A DNA stretch of 64,000 nucleotides from DATAZK01 sp965199805 (GCA_965199805.1 CBDATO010000001.1:868001-932000); one strand, 5' to 3'; positions 41,427 to 50,102 are shown, counted from the first letter of the stretch. Notes: generated from the letters alone by a model not told the origin. Translations and numbers: made by a program.

Positions 41427-41876
41427 TCAGGCGCTGAGCAGCGGGCCCGTGCCGACCGGCCCGCGCGACGGCTCGGCCGACGCCCGCGGGGTCGGCGTGC
41501 GCCGGCTCGGCAGCCGGCGCGCGACCGCAGCGGGCTCGCGCACCGGGCCGGTCCCGGGACGCTCGACGGAGATGACCCGGTAGAGCCGGCTGATGAACAG
41601 AAGCCGCGACAGCGGCTCCGGCACCGCGACGAGGACGAAGGCCAGCCCGAGCCGCCCCGCGCGGCGGTGGGCCGCGACGAGGGCACCGAGTCCGGCGGCA
41701 TCCACCAGCTCCAGCTGGGCGACGTCGAAGCGCACCGTGGCGCCCGGGACGGCGGACAGCGCCGCACTCGCATCCACGGCGCGTGACAGCACGGAGCGCA
41801 GGTCGGCCACCGTGGTGACGTCGACGCGGCCGGTCAGCTCGAAGACACCTGGTGACGTCTCGGTGCAAGAGATCAT
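41427..41876 (-). CDS. STAS-domain protein lacking the phospho-serine
   Basis: A 149-aa anti-sigma-antagonist-like protein. The STAS fold is clear (GVFELTGRVDVTTVADLRSVL), but the site that is DSSGL in SpoIIAA is LVDAAGLGAL here, with A60 and A61 in place of both serines. It therefore cannot be switched by the usual serine phosphorylation. The tail after residue 115 is Arg/Pro-rich. The ATG at 41876 (GAGAGG upstream) is preferred to a longer reading. Its partner is not known. Confidence 0.83.
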   Translation of the reverse strand: MISCTETSPGVFELTGRVDVTTVADLRSVLSRAVDASAALSAVPGATVRFDVAQLELVDAAGLGALVAAHRRAGRLGLAFVLVAVPEPLSRLLFISRLYRVISVERPGTGPVREPAAVARRLPSRRTPTPRASAEPSRGPVGTGPLLSA

Positions 41877-42074
41877 CGCGGGCCTCTCAAGTGGTCGGAC
41901 GCCGCTCACCCACACGGTGCCTACAGGAGCTGCGTGTGATATTACGCGGCCGTTCCGCTCCACGGGCGAATTTCCGCGCTCATGTCGGCAAAGCCGTTCC
42001 GGCGTCCGGCCGATAACCGAATATCCCGGCGCCCAGTTATTGCCGGATTGGTGCAGCGCTCCGGCAGACCAGGC

Positions 42075-43373
42075 TCAGGCGTCGAGGTCGTCCGGCATCG
42101 AGACGCGGGTGATGTCGGCGCCCAACCGGCGTAATTGCTCGTCGAAGCGCACGTATCCGCGGTCGATGTGCCGCACGTCGAGCACTTCCGTCTCGCCGTC
42201 GGCCACCAGGCCGGCGAGCACGAGAGCGGCACCGGCGCGGATGTCCGGTGCGCGGACGGGTGCGCCCGACAGCCGCCGACGGCCCCGAATCACGGCGTGA
42301 TGGCCGTCGGTACGTACATCTGCGCCCAATCGGGTGAGCTCGTCGCAAAAGACGAAGCGCGCCTCGAAAACGTTTTCCGTCACCATTGCGACGCCGTCGC
42401 TGACCGAGGCCAACGCGATCATTGCCGGCTGCAGATCGGTCGGGAATCCCGGGTACGGCAGCGTGACGACGTCGGCCGCGCGCGGCCGGCGGTCGCACCA
42501 CACCCGGAAGCCGTTGACGTCGGCCTCGACGGTGGCCCCCGCGCCGACCAGCTTGTCGAGCAGGATCTGCAGGTGCTCCACCCGCCCACCGCGGATGAAG
42601 ACGTCGCCCTGCGTCATCGCGGCAGCGACCGCGAACGTGCCCGCCACGATCCGGTCGGGCACGGTCACGTGGGGGGCCGCCGGCGGGTGCAGCGTGTCGA
42701 CGCCCTCGATCTCCAGGGTGGACGTGCCGACGCCCGAGAGCTGGGCGCCCATGGAGGTCAGCAGGTCGCAGAGATCGACGATCTCGGGCTCGCGGGCGGC
42801 GTTGTCGATGAGCGTCGTGCCCTTGGCGAGCACGGCCGCCATCAGCAGGTTCTCGGTGGCGCCGACGCTCGGGAAGTCCAGCCAGATCGTGGCGCCGCGC
42901 AGGCGATCGGCGCGGGCGATGAGGAAGCCGTGCTCGGACTCGACCGTCGCGCCCAGCTTGTGCAGGCCGCTGATGTGGTAATCCAGCCCGCGGCTGCCGA
43001 TCGCGTCGCCCCCGGGCAGCGCCACCTTGGCCTCCCCGCGCCGGGCGACCAGGGGGCCGAGCACCGCGATGCTCGCCCGCATCCGGCGCACCAGGTCGTA
43101 GTCCGCCTCGGTGCCCACCTGGGCCGGCACGTCGACGCTGACCGTGCCACGCCCGGGCCGGCCCTCGCTGTCACGGTGCTCGACCGTGCAGCCGAGGCGG
43201 CTCAGCACCTCACCCATGATGTCGACGTCGAGGATGTCGGGCACCGACACCAGCTCGGTACGGCCCTCGGCGAGCAGCGCGGCCGCCATGAGCTTCAGCG
43301 CGGAGTTCTTGGCCCCGTCGACCGTCACCTCACCGGCCAGACGCGCACCACCGTTGACCCGGAACGCCTCCAC
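42075..43373 (-). CDS. murA: UDP-N-acetylglucosamine 1-carboxyvinyltransferase, Asp-type
   Basis: A 432-aa MurA catalysing the first committed step of peptidoglycan synthesis: transfer of enolpyruvate from PEP to UDP-GlcNAc. GAKNSALKL and the PEP loop LPGGDAIGSRGLDYHI are present. The loop holds D123 where E. coli has C115, the residue alkylated by fosfomycin; Asp at this place gives natural fosfomycin resistance in mycobacterial MurA. GTG 43373 gives the usual N-terminus VEAFRVNGGA; the frame extends to 43394. Divergent from the adenosyltransferase gene. Confidence 0.94.
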   Translation of the reverse strand: MEAFRVNGGARLAGEVTVDGAKNSALKLMAAALLAEGRTELVSVPDILDVDIMGEVLSRLGCTVEHRDSEGRPGRGTVSVDVPAQVGTEADYDLVRRMRASIAVLGPLVARRGEAKVALPGGDAIGSRGLDYHISGLHKLGATVESEHGFLIARADRLRGATIWLDFPSVGATENLLMAAVLAKGTTLIDNAAREPEIVDLCDLLTSMGAQLSGVGTSTLEIEGVDTLHPPAAPHVTVPDRIVAGTFAVAAAMTQGDVFIRGGRVEHLQILLDKLVGAGATVEADVNGFRVWCDRRPRAADVVTLPYPGFPTDLQPAMIALASVSDGVAMVTENVFEARFVFCDELTRLGADVRTDGHHAVIRGRRRLSGAPVRAPDIRAGAALVLAGLVADGETEVLDVRHIDRGYVRFDEQLRRLGADITRVSMPDDLDA

Positions 43374-43423
43374 GCCCGTCACTCTAGAGGCCACCCCGCG
43401 CCCCTCTCCGTAGGCTCGGCCCG

Positions 43424-43996
43424 GTGAACGTCCACCTGACCCGCATCTACACGAAGACGGGCGACGACGGCACCACCGCGCTCGGTGACATGAGCCGGGT
43501 CCGCAAGACCGACCCGCGCCTCACCGCCTACGCCGACGTCGACGAGGCCAACTCGGCGATCGGGGTGGCCATCGCCCTCGGCGGGCTGTCCGACGACGTC
43601 GTCGCGCTCCTGACCACGATCCAGAACGATCTTTTCGACGTGGGCGCCGACCTGTGCACGCCGGTGGTCGACGAGCCGGCGTACCCACCGCTTCGGGTCA
43701 CCGACGCCCAGGTGGAAGCCCTCGAGCAGGCGTGCGACACCTACAACGCCACGCTGGGCAAGCTGAACTCGTTCATCCTGCCCGGGGGCACGCCGGGAGC
43801 AGCCCTGCTGCACGTGGCGCGCACGGTGGTGCGGCGGGCCGAGCGAGCGACGTGGGCGCTGCTCGAGGCCGAGCCGGAGAGAACGAACCGCACCACGGCG
43901 CTCTACCTCAACCGACTGAGCGACCTGGCCTTCATCCTCGCGCGGGTGGCCAACCCCGGCGGCGACGTGCTGTGGAAGCCGGGCGGCGAGCGCTGA
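43424..43996 (+). CDS. Cob(I)alamin adenosyltransferase, PduO type
   Basis: A 190-aa helical enzyme that makes adenosylcobalamin from cob(I)alamin and ATP. The N-terminal ATP loop IYTKTGDDGTTALGD, the DELNxxIG-like VDEANSAIG and the RRAER motif identify the family. It starts at GTG 43424. Its product is the cofactor of the Ecm at 39-41 kb. The stop codon directly abuts the atpC stop with no spacer. Confidence 0.92.
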   Translation: MNVHLTRIYTKTGDDGTTALGDMSRVRKTDPRLTAYADVDEANSAIGVAIALGGLSDDVVALLTTIQNDLFDVGADLCTPVVDEPAYPPLRVTDAQVEALEQACDTYNATLGKLNSFILPGGTPGAALLHVARTVVRRAERATWALLEAEPERTNRTTALYLNRLSDLAFILARVANPGGDVLWKPGGER

Positions 43997-44254
43997 CTAC
44001 GCGAGCTCGGCGCGCTCGGCGAGGATGCTCACGCCGGTGTGGGTCACCGAGAGGAAGCCGCCGCTGACCTTGGCCACGACCTCGCTGCCACCGGTCTTGA
44101 TACGGACCTCGCCGGAATCGGCGAGGACGCCGAGCAGCGGGACGTGGCCCTCGAGCACACCGATCTCGCCGTCGAGCGTACGAGCGGACACCATCTCCGC
44201 CTCCCCCGACCAGACTTCCTGCTCCGGGGAAACGACTGCCACCCTCATCGCCAT
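43997..44254 (-). CDS. atpC: ATP synthase epsilon subunit
   Basis: An 85-aa epsilon subunit beginning MAMRVAVVSPEQEVWSG, consisting mainly of the N-terminal beta-sandwich that touches gamma and the c-ring. It is shorter than the ~135-aa E. coli protein because the C-terminal helical domain is largely absent, as in many actinobacteria. This suggests reduced epsilon-mediated inhibition. It is unusually far (303 bp) from atpD. The frame is open upstream to 44446, but that leader looks fortuitous. Confidence 0.9.
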   Translation of the reverse strand: MAMRVAVVSPEQEVWSGEAEMVSARTLDGEIGVLEGHVPLLGVLADSGEVRIKTGGSEVVAKVSGGFLSVTHTGVSILAERAELA

Positions 44255-44557
44255 GTGCGGCAGCTTACCGGCTCCCGACCCCGGCGGATCGGCGGTCGCC
44301 GCGACGGTGAAGGCGAGCAGCAGCAGCGCCGGGAGCGCCGGCGCGAGGACGGTCGGGATCCGGCCGCGACCACGGTTCGCGGCGCGCAGCCGCGCCAGGA
44401 CCCCGGGACGGGTCGCCACCGCACTGCTGTAACCGAGTACGGCCATGGGCCTTGAATCGGCACATCACGGCCCCCAGGGAGTCGGGGACGTGCGGGTGAA
44501 CGAGAACCGGCCCCGTACGCGAGTGCGTACGGGGCCGATGCCGAGCTCTCGGACTGC
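44255..44557. other. 303-bp gap between atpD and atpC
   Basis: No convincing gene. The atpC frame stays open to 44446 and encodes a hydrophobic stretch, but without a ribosome binding site or family support. The gap contains a perfect 13-bp hairpin close to the atpD end. Most bacterial atp operons have atpD and atpC nearly touching. Confidence 0.6.
44508..44537 (-). terminator. Perfect hairpin between atpD and atpC
   Basis: Arms at 44508-44520 and 44525-44537 (core GGCCCCGTACGC / GCGTACGGGGCC) pair without mismatch over 13 bp with a GAGT/ACTC tetraloop. It is 20 bp past the atpD stop. After the stem the minus strand reads GGTTCTCGTTC, only a weak T-rich stretch, so partial termination or an RNA processing/stability element are both possible. 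Confidence 0.6.
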
Positions 44558-46012
44558 TTAGCCCTCGCCGGAGAGACGCTTGGCGTTCTCCACCGCGTCC
44601 TCGATGCCACCGCACATGAAGAACGACTGCTCGGGCAGGTCGTCGTAGTCGCCGTCGCAGAGCTTGCGGAACGACTCGATGGTCTCCGCGAGCGGCGTGA
44701 ACTTGCCGGGGATGCCGGTGAACTGCTCGGCCACGAAGAACGGCTGCGACAGGAACCGCTGGATACGCCGCGCCCGGTTCACGACGACCTTGTCCTCTTC
44801 GGACAGCTCGTCGATACCGAGGATGGCGATGATGTCCTGCAGGTCGTTGTAGCGCTGCAGGATCTCCTTCACCCGCTGCGCGACGTTGTAGTGCTCCTCG
44901 CCGATGTAACGGGCGTCGAGGATGCGCGACGTCGAGTCGAGCGGGTCGACAGCCGGGTAGATGCCGAGCTCCGAGATGGAGCGCGAGAGCACCGTGGTGG
45001 CGTCGAGGTGGGCGAACGTGGTGGCCGGGGCCGGGTCGGTCAGGTCGTCGGCGGGCACGTAGATGGCCTGCAGCGAGGTGATCGAGTGACCACGCGTCGA
45101 GGTGATGCGCTCCTGGAGCACACCCATCTCGTCGGCCAGGTTGGGCTGGTAGCCCACGGCGCTGGGCATCCGGCCGAGCAGCGTGGAGACCTCGGACCCG
45201 GCCTGGGTGAACCGGAAGATGTTGTCGATGAACAACAGCACGTCCTGGCCCTGCACGTCGCGGAAGTACTCCGCCATGGTCAGCGCGGTGAGCGCGACCC
45301 GCAGCCGGGTGCCCGGCGGCTCGTCCATCTGGCCGAAGACGAGCGCCGTGTCCTTGAGGACGTCGGCCTCCTCCATCTCCAGGAAGAGGTCGTTACCCTC
45401 ACGGGTGCGCTCACCGACGCCGGCGAACACGGACACGCCACCGAACTCCTTGGCGACCCGGCGGATCATCTCCTGGATGATGACGGTCTTGCCGACGCCG
45501 GCACCACCGAACAGGCCGATCTTGCCACCCTGCACGTAAGGCGCCAGCAGGTCGATGACCTTGATGCCGGTCACGAACATCTCGGTCTTCGACTCGAGCT
45601 CGTCGAACGGGGGCGACAGCCGGTGGATCGGCCAGCGCTCCGTGATGTCGAGCGTCGATTCGTCGACGTCCATAGGAACGCCGAGGGCGTTGAAGACATG
45701 ACCCTTGGTGACGTCCCCCACCGGCACGGAGATCGGCGCCCCGGTGTCGATGACCGGCGCACCGCGGACGAGTCCGTCGGTCGGGTTCATGGAGATGGCC
45801 CGCACGGTGTTCTCACCGATGTGGTTGGCGACCTCGAGGGTCAGGGTAGCGGTGTCCTCGCCGATGAGCCGGTCCACCTTGAGGGCGTTGAACAGCTCCG
45901 GCATCTCGTCGGGAGCGAACTCCACGTCCACCACGGGGCCGATCACGCGCGCGACCCGACCGATGCCCCCCTGGACGGCGGGCTGGTACGAATCTGGCTG
46001 GGTCATGGTCAT
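44558..46012 (-). CDS. atpD: ATP synthase beta subunit
   Basis: A 484-aa catalytic F1 subunit. P-loop GGAGVGKTV, the catalytic Glu in VGERTREGND and DNIFRFTQAG are all present. It carries the three catalytic sites of F1 with AtpA. Two bases separate its start from the atpG stop. Termination after it is suggested by the hairpin at 44508-44537. Confidence 0.98.
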   Translation of the reverse strand: MTMTQPDSYQPAVQGGIGRVARVIGPVVDVEFAPDEMPELFNALKVDRLIGEDTATLTLEVANHIGENTVRAISMNPTDGLVRGAPVIDTGAPISVPVGDVTKGHVFNALGVPMDVDESTLDITERWPIHRLSPPFDELESKTEMFVTGIKVIDLLAPYVQGGKIGLFGGAGVGKTVIIQEMIRRVAKEFGGVSVFAGVGERTREGNDLFLEMEEADVLKDTALVFGQMDEPPGTRLRVALTALTMAEYFRDVQGQDVLLFIDNIFRFTQAGSEVSTLLGRMPSAVGYQPNLADEMGVLQERITSTRGHSITSLQAIYVPADDLTDPAPATTFAHLDATTVLSRSISELGIYPAVDPLDSTSRILDARYIGEEHYNVAQRVKEILQRYNDLQDIIAILGIDELSEEDKVVVNRARRIQRFLSQPFFVAEQFTGIPGKFTPLAETIESFRKLCDGDYDDLPEQSFFMCGGIEDAVENAKRLSGEG

Positions 46013-46014
46013 CT

Positions 46015-46914
46015 TCAGGCTCCTGCATCTGCCAGCGCGTTGGCGCCGCCGACGATTTCACTGATCTCTTGGGTGATCTCGGCCTGCCGGGCCGAGTTGG
46101 CCTCTCGCGTGAGCGTCTTGATGAGGTCGTCCGCGTTGTCCGTGGCCGACTTCATGGCGCGCCGGCGAGCGGCGGACTCCGACGCGGCCGACTCGAGCAT
46201 GGCCGCGAAGACCCGGCTCTCGACGTAGCGCGGGAGCAGGGCGTCGAGCACCGCTTCGGCGGAGGGCTCGAACTCGTACAGCGGGAGTGGCCCGTCGGCC
46301 GGAGCCTCGGACGTCTCCTCGATGACCATCGGCAGGATCCGCTTGGCCACGGCCTTCTGCGACAGCATGCTGGCGAACTCGGTGTAGACGATGTGGATCT
46401 CGTCTGCCCCGCCCTCGTCGGTGTCCCGCACGAAGAGCTCGATGAGCGCGTCGGCCGCAGCCTTCGCGGACTCGTAGTCGGGCTGCTCGGAGAAGCCGGT
46501 GAAGTCTTCCTCCACGGCGCGGTTGCGGAAGCGGTAGTACCCGGCGGCCTTGCGACCGACGGCGTAGATCACCGACTCCTTGCCCTCGGAGCGGAGCGTC
46601 TCGTACAGGCCCTCGGCCGTCTTCAGCGCGTTGGAGCTGTACGCACCCGCCAGCCCGCGGTCACTGGTGACGACCAGGACCGCGGCACGGCGGGGGCTCG
46701 GCTTCTCGGTGGTGAGCGGGTGATCGACCGTCGTCTGGCTCGCCACCGCCGAGATCACGCGGGTGATCTCGTCGGCGTACGGCCGCGAGGCCGCCACCCG
46801 CTGCTGGGCCTTGGCGATCCGCGACGCGGCGATGAGCTCCATCGCCCGCGTGATCTTCTTGGTCGACTGCACCGCCTTGATACGGCGGCGGTAGACCCGG
46901 AGTTGTGCCGGCAT
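46015..46914 (-). CDS. atpG: ATP synthase gamma subunit
   Basis: A 299-aa central-stalk subunit. The N-terminal helix LRVYRRRIKAVQSTKKITRAME and the C-terminal helix NADDLIKTLTREANSARQAEIT form the rotating coiled coil; the Rossmann-like middle contains VVTSDRGLAGAYSSN. It transmits rotation between the c-ring and F1. ATG 46914, 13 bp after atpA. Confidence 0.97.
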   Translation of the reverse strand: MPAQLRVYRRRIKAVQSTKKITRAMELIAASRIAKAQQRVAASRPYADEITRVISAVASQTTVDHPLTTEKPSPRRAAVLVVTSDRGLAGAYSSNALKTAEGLYETLRSEGKESVIYAVGRKAAGYYRFRNRAVEEDFTGFSEQPDYESAKAAADALIELFVRDTDEGGADEIHIVYTEFASMLSQKAVAKRILPMVIEETSEAPADGPLPLYEFEPSAEAVLDALLPRYVESRVFAAMLESAASESAARRRAMKSATDNADDLIKTLTREANSARQAEITQEISEIVGGANALADAGA

Positions 46915-46927
46915 CTAGATCAGCCGC

Positions 46928-48586
46928 TCAGGAACCGGACTCGGTCGACGGCGGGACGTACCGCTTGATCGACTCCTCGCCACGCTCGGAGTCGTCGAGC
47001 TGGTCGGCAGCGCCCTCCTTGTTGAAGGCGATGCCGCCGCCGGCGCCGGAGAACTCGCCGGCGAACTGCGACGTGGCCGTCTCGAGCTGCTCGATCGTGC
47101 CGTCGTCGAGCTTGCCCGACTCCAGGATCGCGGAGTAGATGCCCGGGTGACGGCGACCGACGAAGTCGATGAACTCCCGCTCGAAGCGGCGCACGTCGGC
47201 GATCGGGACCTGGTCGAGCTTGCCGGTGGTGCCGAGCCAGATCGAGATGACCTGGTGCTCGACCGGGTACGGCGAGTACTGCGGCTGCTTGAGCAGCTCG
47301 ACGAGGCGCTGGCCACGGTCGAGCTGGGCCTTCGACGCCTTGTCGAGGTCGGACCCGAAGGCCGCGAAGGACTCGAGGTCGCGGTACTGGGCGAGGTCCA
47401 GACGGAGGCGACCGGCCACCGACTTCATGGCCTTGATCTGGGCGTTGCCGCCGACCCGGGACACCGAGATACCGACGTTGATGGCCGGTCGGACGCCCTG
47501 GTTGAACAGGTCGGTCTCGAGGAAGATCTGGCCGTCGGTGATCGAGATGACGTTGGTCGGGATGTACGCCGAGACGTCGTTGCCCTTGGTCTCGATGATC
47601 GGCAGGCCGGTCATCGAGCCGCCGCCGAGCTCGTCGCTCAGCTTGGCGCAACGCTCGAGCAGACGCGAGTGCAAGTAGAAGACGTCGCCCGGGTAGGCCT
47701 CACGCCCCGGCGGACGGCGCAGCAGCAGTGAGATGGCCCGGTAGGCCTCGGCCTGCTTGGACAGGTCGTCGAACACGATGAGGACGTGCTGGCCCTGGTA
47801 CATCCAGTGCTGGCCGATGGCCGAGCCGGTGTACGCCGCCAGGTACTTGAAGCCGGCGGGCTGGCTGGCAGGAGCAGCGACGATCGTCGTGTACTCGAGC
47901 GCGCCGGCCTCCTCGAGCGAGCCGCGCAGGGCCGCGATCGTCGAGCCCTTCTGGCCGATGGCGACGTAGATGCACTTGACCTGCTTCTTCGGGTCGCCAC
48001 TCGCCCAGTTGTCACGCTGGTTGATGATCGCGTCGATGGCGACCGCGCTCTTGCCGGTCTGCCGGTCACCGATGATCAGCTGGCGCTGGCCACGGCCGAT
48101 CGCCGTCATGGCGTCGATGGCCTTGATGCCGGTCTGCAGCGGCTCCTTCACCGGCTGGCGCTGGACCACCGTGGGGGCCTGCAGCTCGAGCACGCGCCGG
48201 GCCTCGGGCACGATCTCGCCGAGACCGTCCATCGGACGGCCCAGGGCGTCGACGACGCGGCCGAGGTAGCCGTCGCCGACCGGCACCGAGAGCACCTCGC
48301 CGGTGCGCCGGACCTCGGTGCCCTCCTCGATGTGCTGGGACTCGCCGAGGATGACGACGCCGATCTCACCGATGTCGAGGTTCTGCGCGAGACCGAGCGT
48401 GCCGTCCGCGAACTGCAGCAGCTCGTTGGTCATAGTGCGGGCGAGGCCCTCGACGGTCGCGATGCCGTCGCCGGTCTCGATGACGCGACCGACCTCTTCG
48501 CGTTCACCGGCGGAAGGGTCGTAGGACTCGACGAATTCGCGAAGGGCATCGCGGATCTCGTCCGGGCGGATCGACAGTTCGGTCAT
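46928..48586 (-). CDS. atpA: ATP synthase alpha subunit
   Basis: A 552-aa non-catalytic nucleotide-binding F1 subunit with P-loop GDRQTGKSA and the family signature near the C-terminus (PAINVGISVSRVGG). Its C-terminal ~40 residues extend beyond the E. coli protein and are Gly/Glu/Asp-rich, as in other actinobacteria. It lies 115 bp downstream of atpH, and an intrinsic terminator-like structure sits in that gap. Confidence 0.98.
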   Translation of the reverse strand: MTELSIRPDEIRDALREFVESYDPSAGEREEVGRVIETGDGIATVEGLARTMTNELLQFADGTLGLAQNLDIGEIGVVILGESQHIEEGTEVRRTGEVLSVPVGDGYLGRVVDALGRPMDGLGEIVPEARRVLELQAPTVVQRQPVKEPLQTGIKAIDAMTAIGRGQRQLIIGDRQTGKSAVAIDAIINQRDNWASGDPKKQVKCIYVAIGQKGSTIAALRGSLEEAGALEYTTIVAAPASQPAGFKYLAAYTGSAIGQHWMYQGQHVLIVFDDLSKQAEAYRAISLLLRRPPGREAYPGDVFYLHSRLLERCAKLSDELGGGSMTGLPIIETKGNDVSAYIPTNVISITDGQIFLETDLFNQGVRPAINVGISVSRVGGNAQIKAMKSVAGRLRLDLAQYRDLESFAAFGSDLDKASKAQLDRGQRLVELLKQPQYSPYPVEHQVISIWLGTTGKLDQVPIADVRRFEREFIDFVGRRHPGIYSAILESGKLDDGTIEQLETATSQFAGEFSGAGGGIAFNKEGAADQLDDSERGEESIKRYVPPSTESGS

Positions 48587-48646
48587 CTGCGGCCTCGAAT
48601 TTCAGTGGAGACGCTGGTACGGGAAGGTCTGCGCGCAATGCACAGC

Positions 48647-48692
48647 AAAAACGCCGCGCCGGCCGGAAGCGGATGCTTCGGCCGGGCGGCGT
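48647..48692 (-). terminator. Intrinsic terminator inside the ATP synthase operon (atpH-atpA)
   Basis: On the minus strand a GC-rich stem forms between 48692-48675 and 48670-48651: ACGCCGC pairs with GCGGCGT, CGGCCG with CGGCCG and AAGC with GCTT, with two 1-nt bulges and a 4-nt loop. A run of five T (48651-48647) follows at once. That is the classic Rho-independent form, which is uncommon in GC-rich actinomycetes. It starts 10 nt after the atpH stop and ends 60 nt before atpA. Confidence 0.7.
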
Positions 48693-48701
48693 GAAGGGGG
48701 T

Positions 48702-49529
48702 CTAGCGGCGGAGCTGGCGACGGGCCTCGGCAAGACGGCGGAGCACGGTGCCGTCGACGACCTCGTCGCCGACGCGTACGGAGACGCCGCCCACGATCGC
48801 GGGGTCGATGACCACCTGCAGGACGACCTCGGTGCCGAACGCACGCGCCACAGCGGCGCGCAGCCGCTCGGCCTGCTCGGCATCGAGCGGACGGGCGACC
48901 GTGACGACGGCGATGGAGCGCTGCCGCCGCAGGGACGCCAGCTCGGCCAGCGACTCGAGCTCACGGCCGACTCCCCGGCCACGCGGGTTCGACACGACCC
49001 GCTCGACGAGACGCCGGGTGGCGGGACTGACCCGTCCGTCCAGCAGCCGGTCGATCAGGGCGGTCTTGCGATCGTCCGGCAGTCCCTTGTCGGACAGCGC
49101 GAGCGAGAGCCGCGGTGTGCGGTCGACGATCCGGGCGAACCGGAACAGCTCGTCCTCGACCTCGTCGAGCCCACCCGTGACCTGCTCACTCGCGAGCAGA
49201 GCCTCCGAGCCGAGCTCGTCCGTGGCGGCGATCAGGTCGGCCGGCCGTGACCAGCGACTGCTGACCACCGCGCGCAGCACCTCGAGCGACAGCTCGGAGA
49301 ACTGGCCGCCGACGAGGCGACCGAGCAGACCGGTGCGCACCGACGCGGGAAGCCCCGGGTCGGCGAGCGCCCGGCGCAGCCCGATCTCACGACCCAGCAG
49401 GTCGGCGAACGAGAAGAGCTCCTCGGAAGCCTGCCGCAGGGCCGCGGGCTCGCTGAAGGACCCGGCGCCGGTCAGCTCGTCGAGCCGCTCGCGCGCCTGC
49501 TCCAAGCTGGCCCGGCTGCTGACCTCCAT
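48702..49529 (-). CDS. atpH: ATP synthase delta subunit
   Basis: A 275-aa delta (OSCP-type) subunit, longer than the ~177-aa E. coli protein, as usual in actinobacteria. The N-terminal helical domain (LTGAGSFSEPAALRQASEEL) and C-terminal sandwich region (VDPAIVGGVSVRVGDEVVDG) are recognisable. It links the peripheral stalk to the top of F1. ATG 49529 is 2 bp after the atpF stop codon. Confidence 0.94.
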   Translation of the reverse strand: MEVSSRASLEQARERLDELTGAGSFSEPAALRQASEELFSFADLLGREIGLRRALADPGLPASVRTGLLGRLVGGQFSELSLEVLRAVVSSRWSRPADLIAATDELGSEALLASEQVTGGLDEVEDELFRFARIVDRTPRLSLALSDKGLPDDRKTALIDRLLDGRVSPATRRLVERVVSNPRGRGVGRELESLAELASLRRQRSIAVVTVARPLDAEQAERLRAAVARAFGTEVVLQVVIDPAIVGGVSVRVGDEVVDGTVLRRLAEARRQLRR

Positions 49530-49531
49530 GC

Positions 49532-50095
49532 TCAAGCCCCCGACCCCGTGGCCGCGGACTCCACCGGAGCCGACTCGAGCCCGGCGATGAAGTCGTCGAT
49601 GAGCTGACGCTGACGCTCGTCGTTGGAAAGCTCGTGCCCGACGATGCGCTCGGCGAGCTCCATGGCGATGCTGCCGACCTCGAGACGGAGCTGGGAAACG
49701 GCCTGCGTGCGCTGCTGAGCGAGCTGGTCGGCGAAGGTACGTGCCCGCTCCTCGCGCTCCACGGCCAGCTTCTCCTCCATCTCGCGACGGATGGCAGCCG
49801 CATCGGCATTGGCCTGCTCGCGGATGCTCGCGGACTCCTGCCGGGCCTCGGCCAGCTGGGCGCGGTACTGCTCGAGCGCCTGCTGTGCCTCTTGCTGCGC
49901 CTGCGCCGCACGCTCCATGCCGCCCTCGATCGCCTCGCGGCGCTCGTGGAAGACCTTCTCCGCACGCGGGAAGGCCGTCTTCAGCAGGAGCCACACCAGA
50001 ACACCGAAGGCGATGAAACCGATGATGATCTCACCGCCGGCGGGAACCAGAGGGTTCTCGTTCTCCGCGGCGGAGACCAAGGCGGTGGTGATCAC
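49532..50095 (-). CDS. atpF: ATP synthase subunit b
   Basis: A 187-aa peripheral-stalk subunit. One N-terminal membrane helix (EIIIGFIAFGVLVWLLL, about residues 22-38) is followed by a long charged coiled coil rich in Gln/Glu/Arg/Ala. Starts at GTG 50095, 7 bp after atpE. It anchors delta/F1 to the membrane sector. Confidence 0.96.
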   Translation of the reverse strand: MITTALVSAAENENPLVPAGGEIIIGFIAFGVLVWLLLKTAFPRAEKVFHERREAIEGGMERAAQAQQEAQQALEQYRAQLAEARQESASIREQANADAAAIRREMEEKLAVEREERARTFADQLAQQRTQAVSQLRLEVGSIAMELAERIVGHELSNDERQRQLIDDFIAGLESAPVESAATGSGA

Positions 50096-50102
50096 GGTCA
50101 GA

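Noticed and set aside
38600..41437. A 945-codon open frame on the plus strand opposite nucS and meaA
   Set aside because: Shadow of two well-supported minus-strand genes; no recognisable domain.
44255..44446. An N-terminal extension of atpC with a hydrophobic segment (in-frame to 44446)
   Set aside because: No ribosome binding site, no family precedent for a membrane-anchored epsilon subunit, and composition typical of open GC-rich noncoding sequence.
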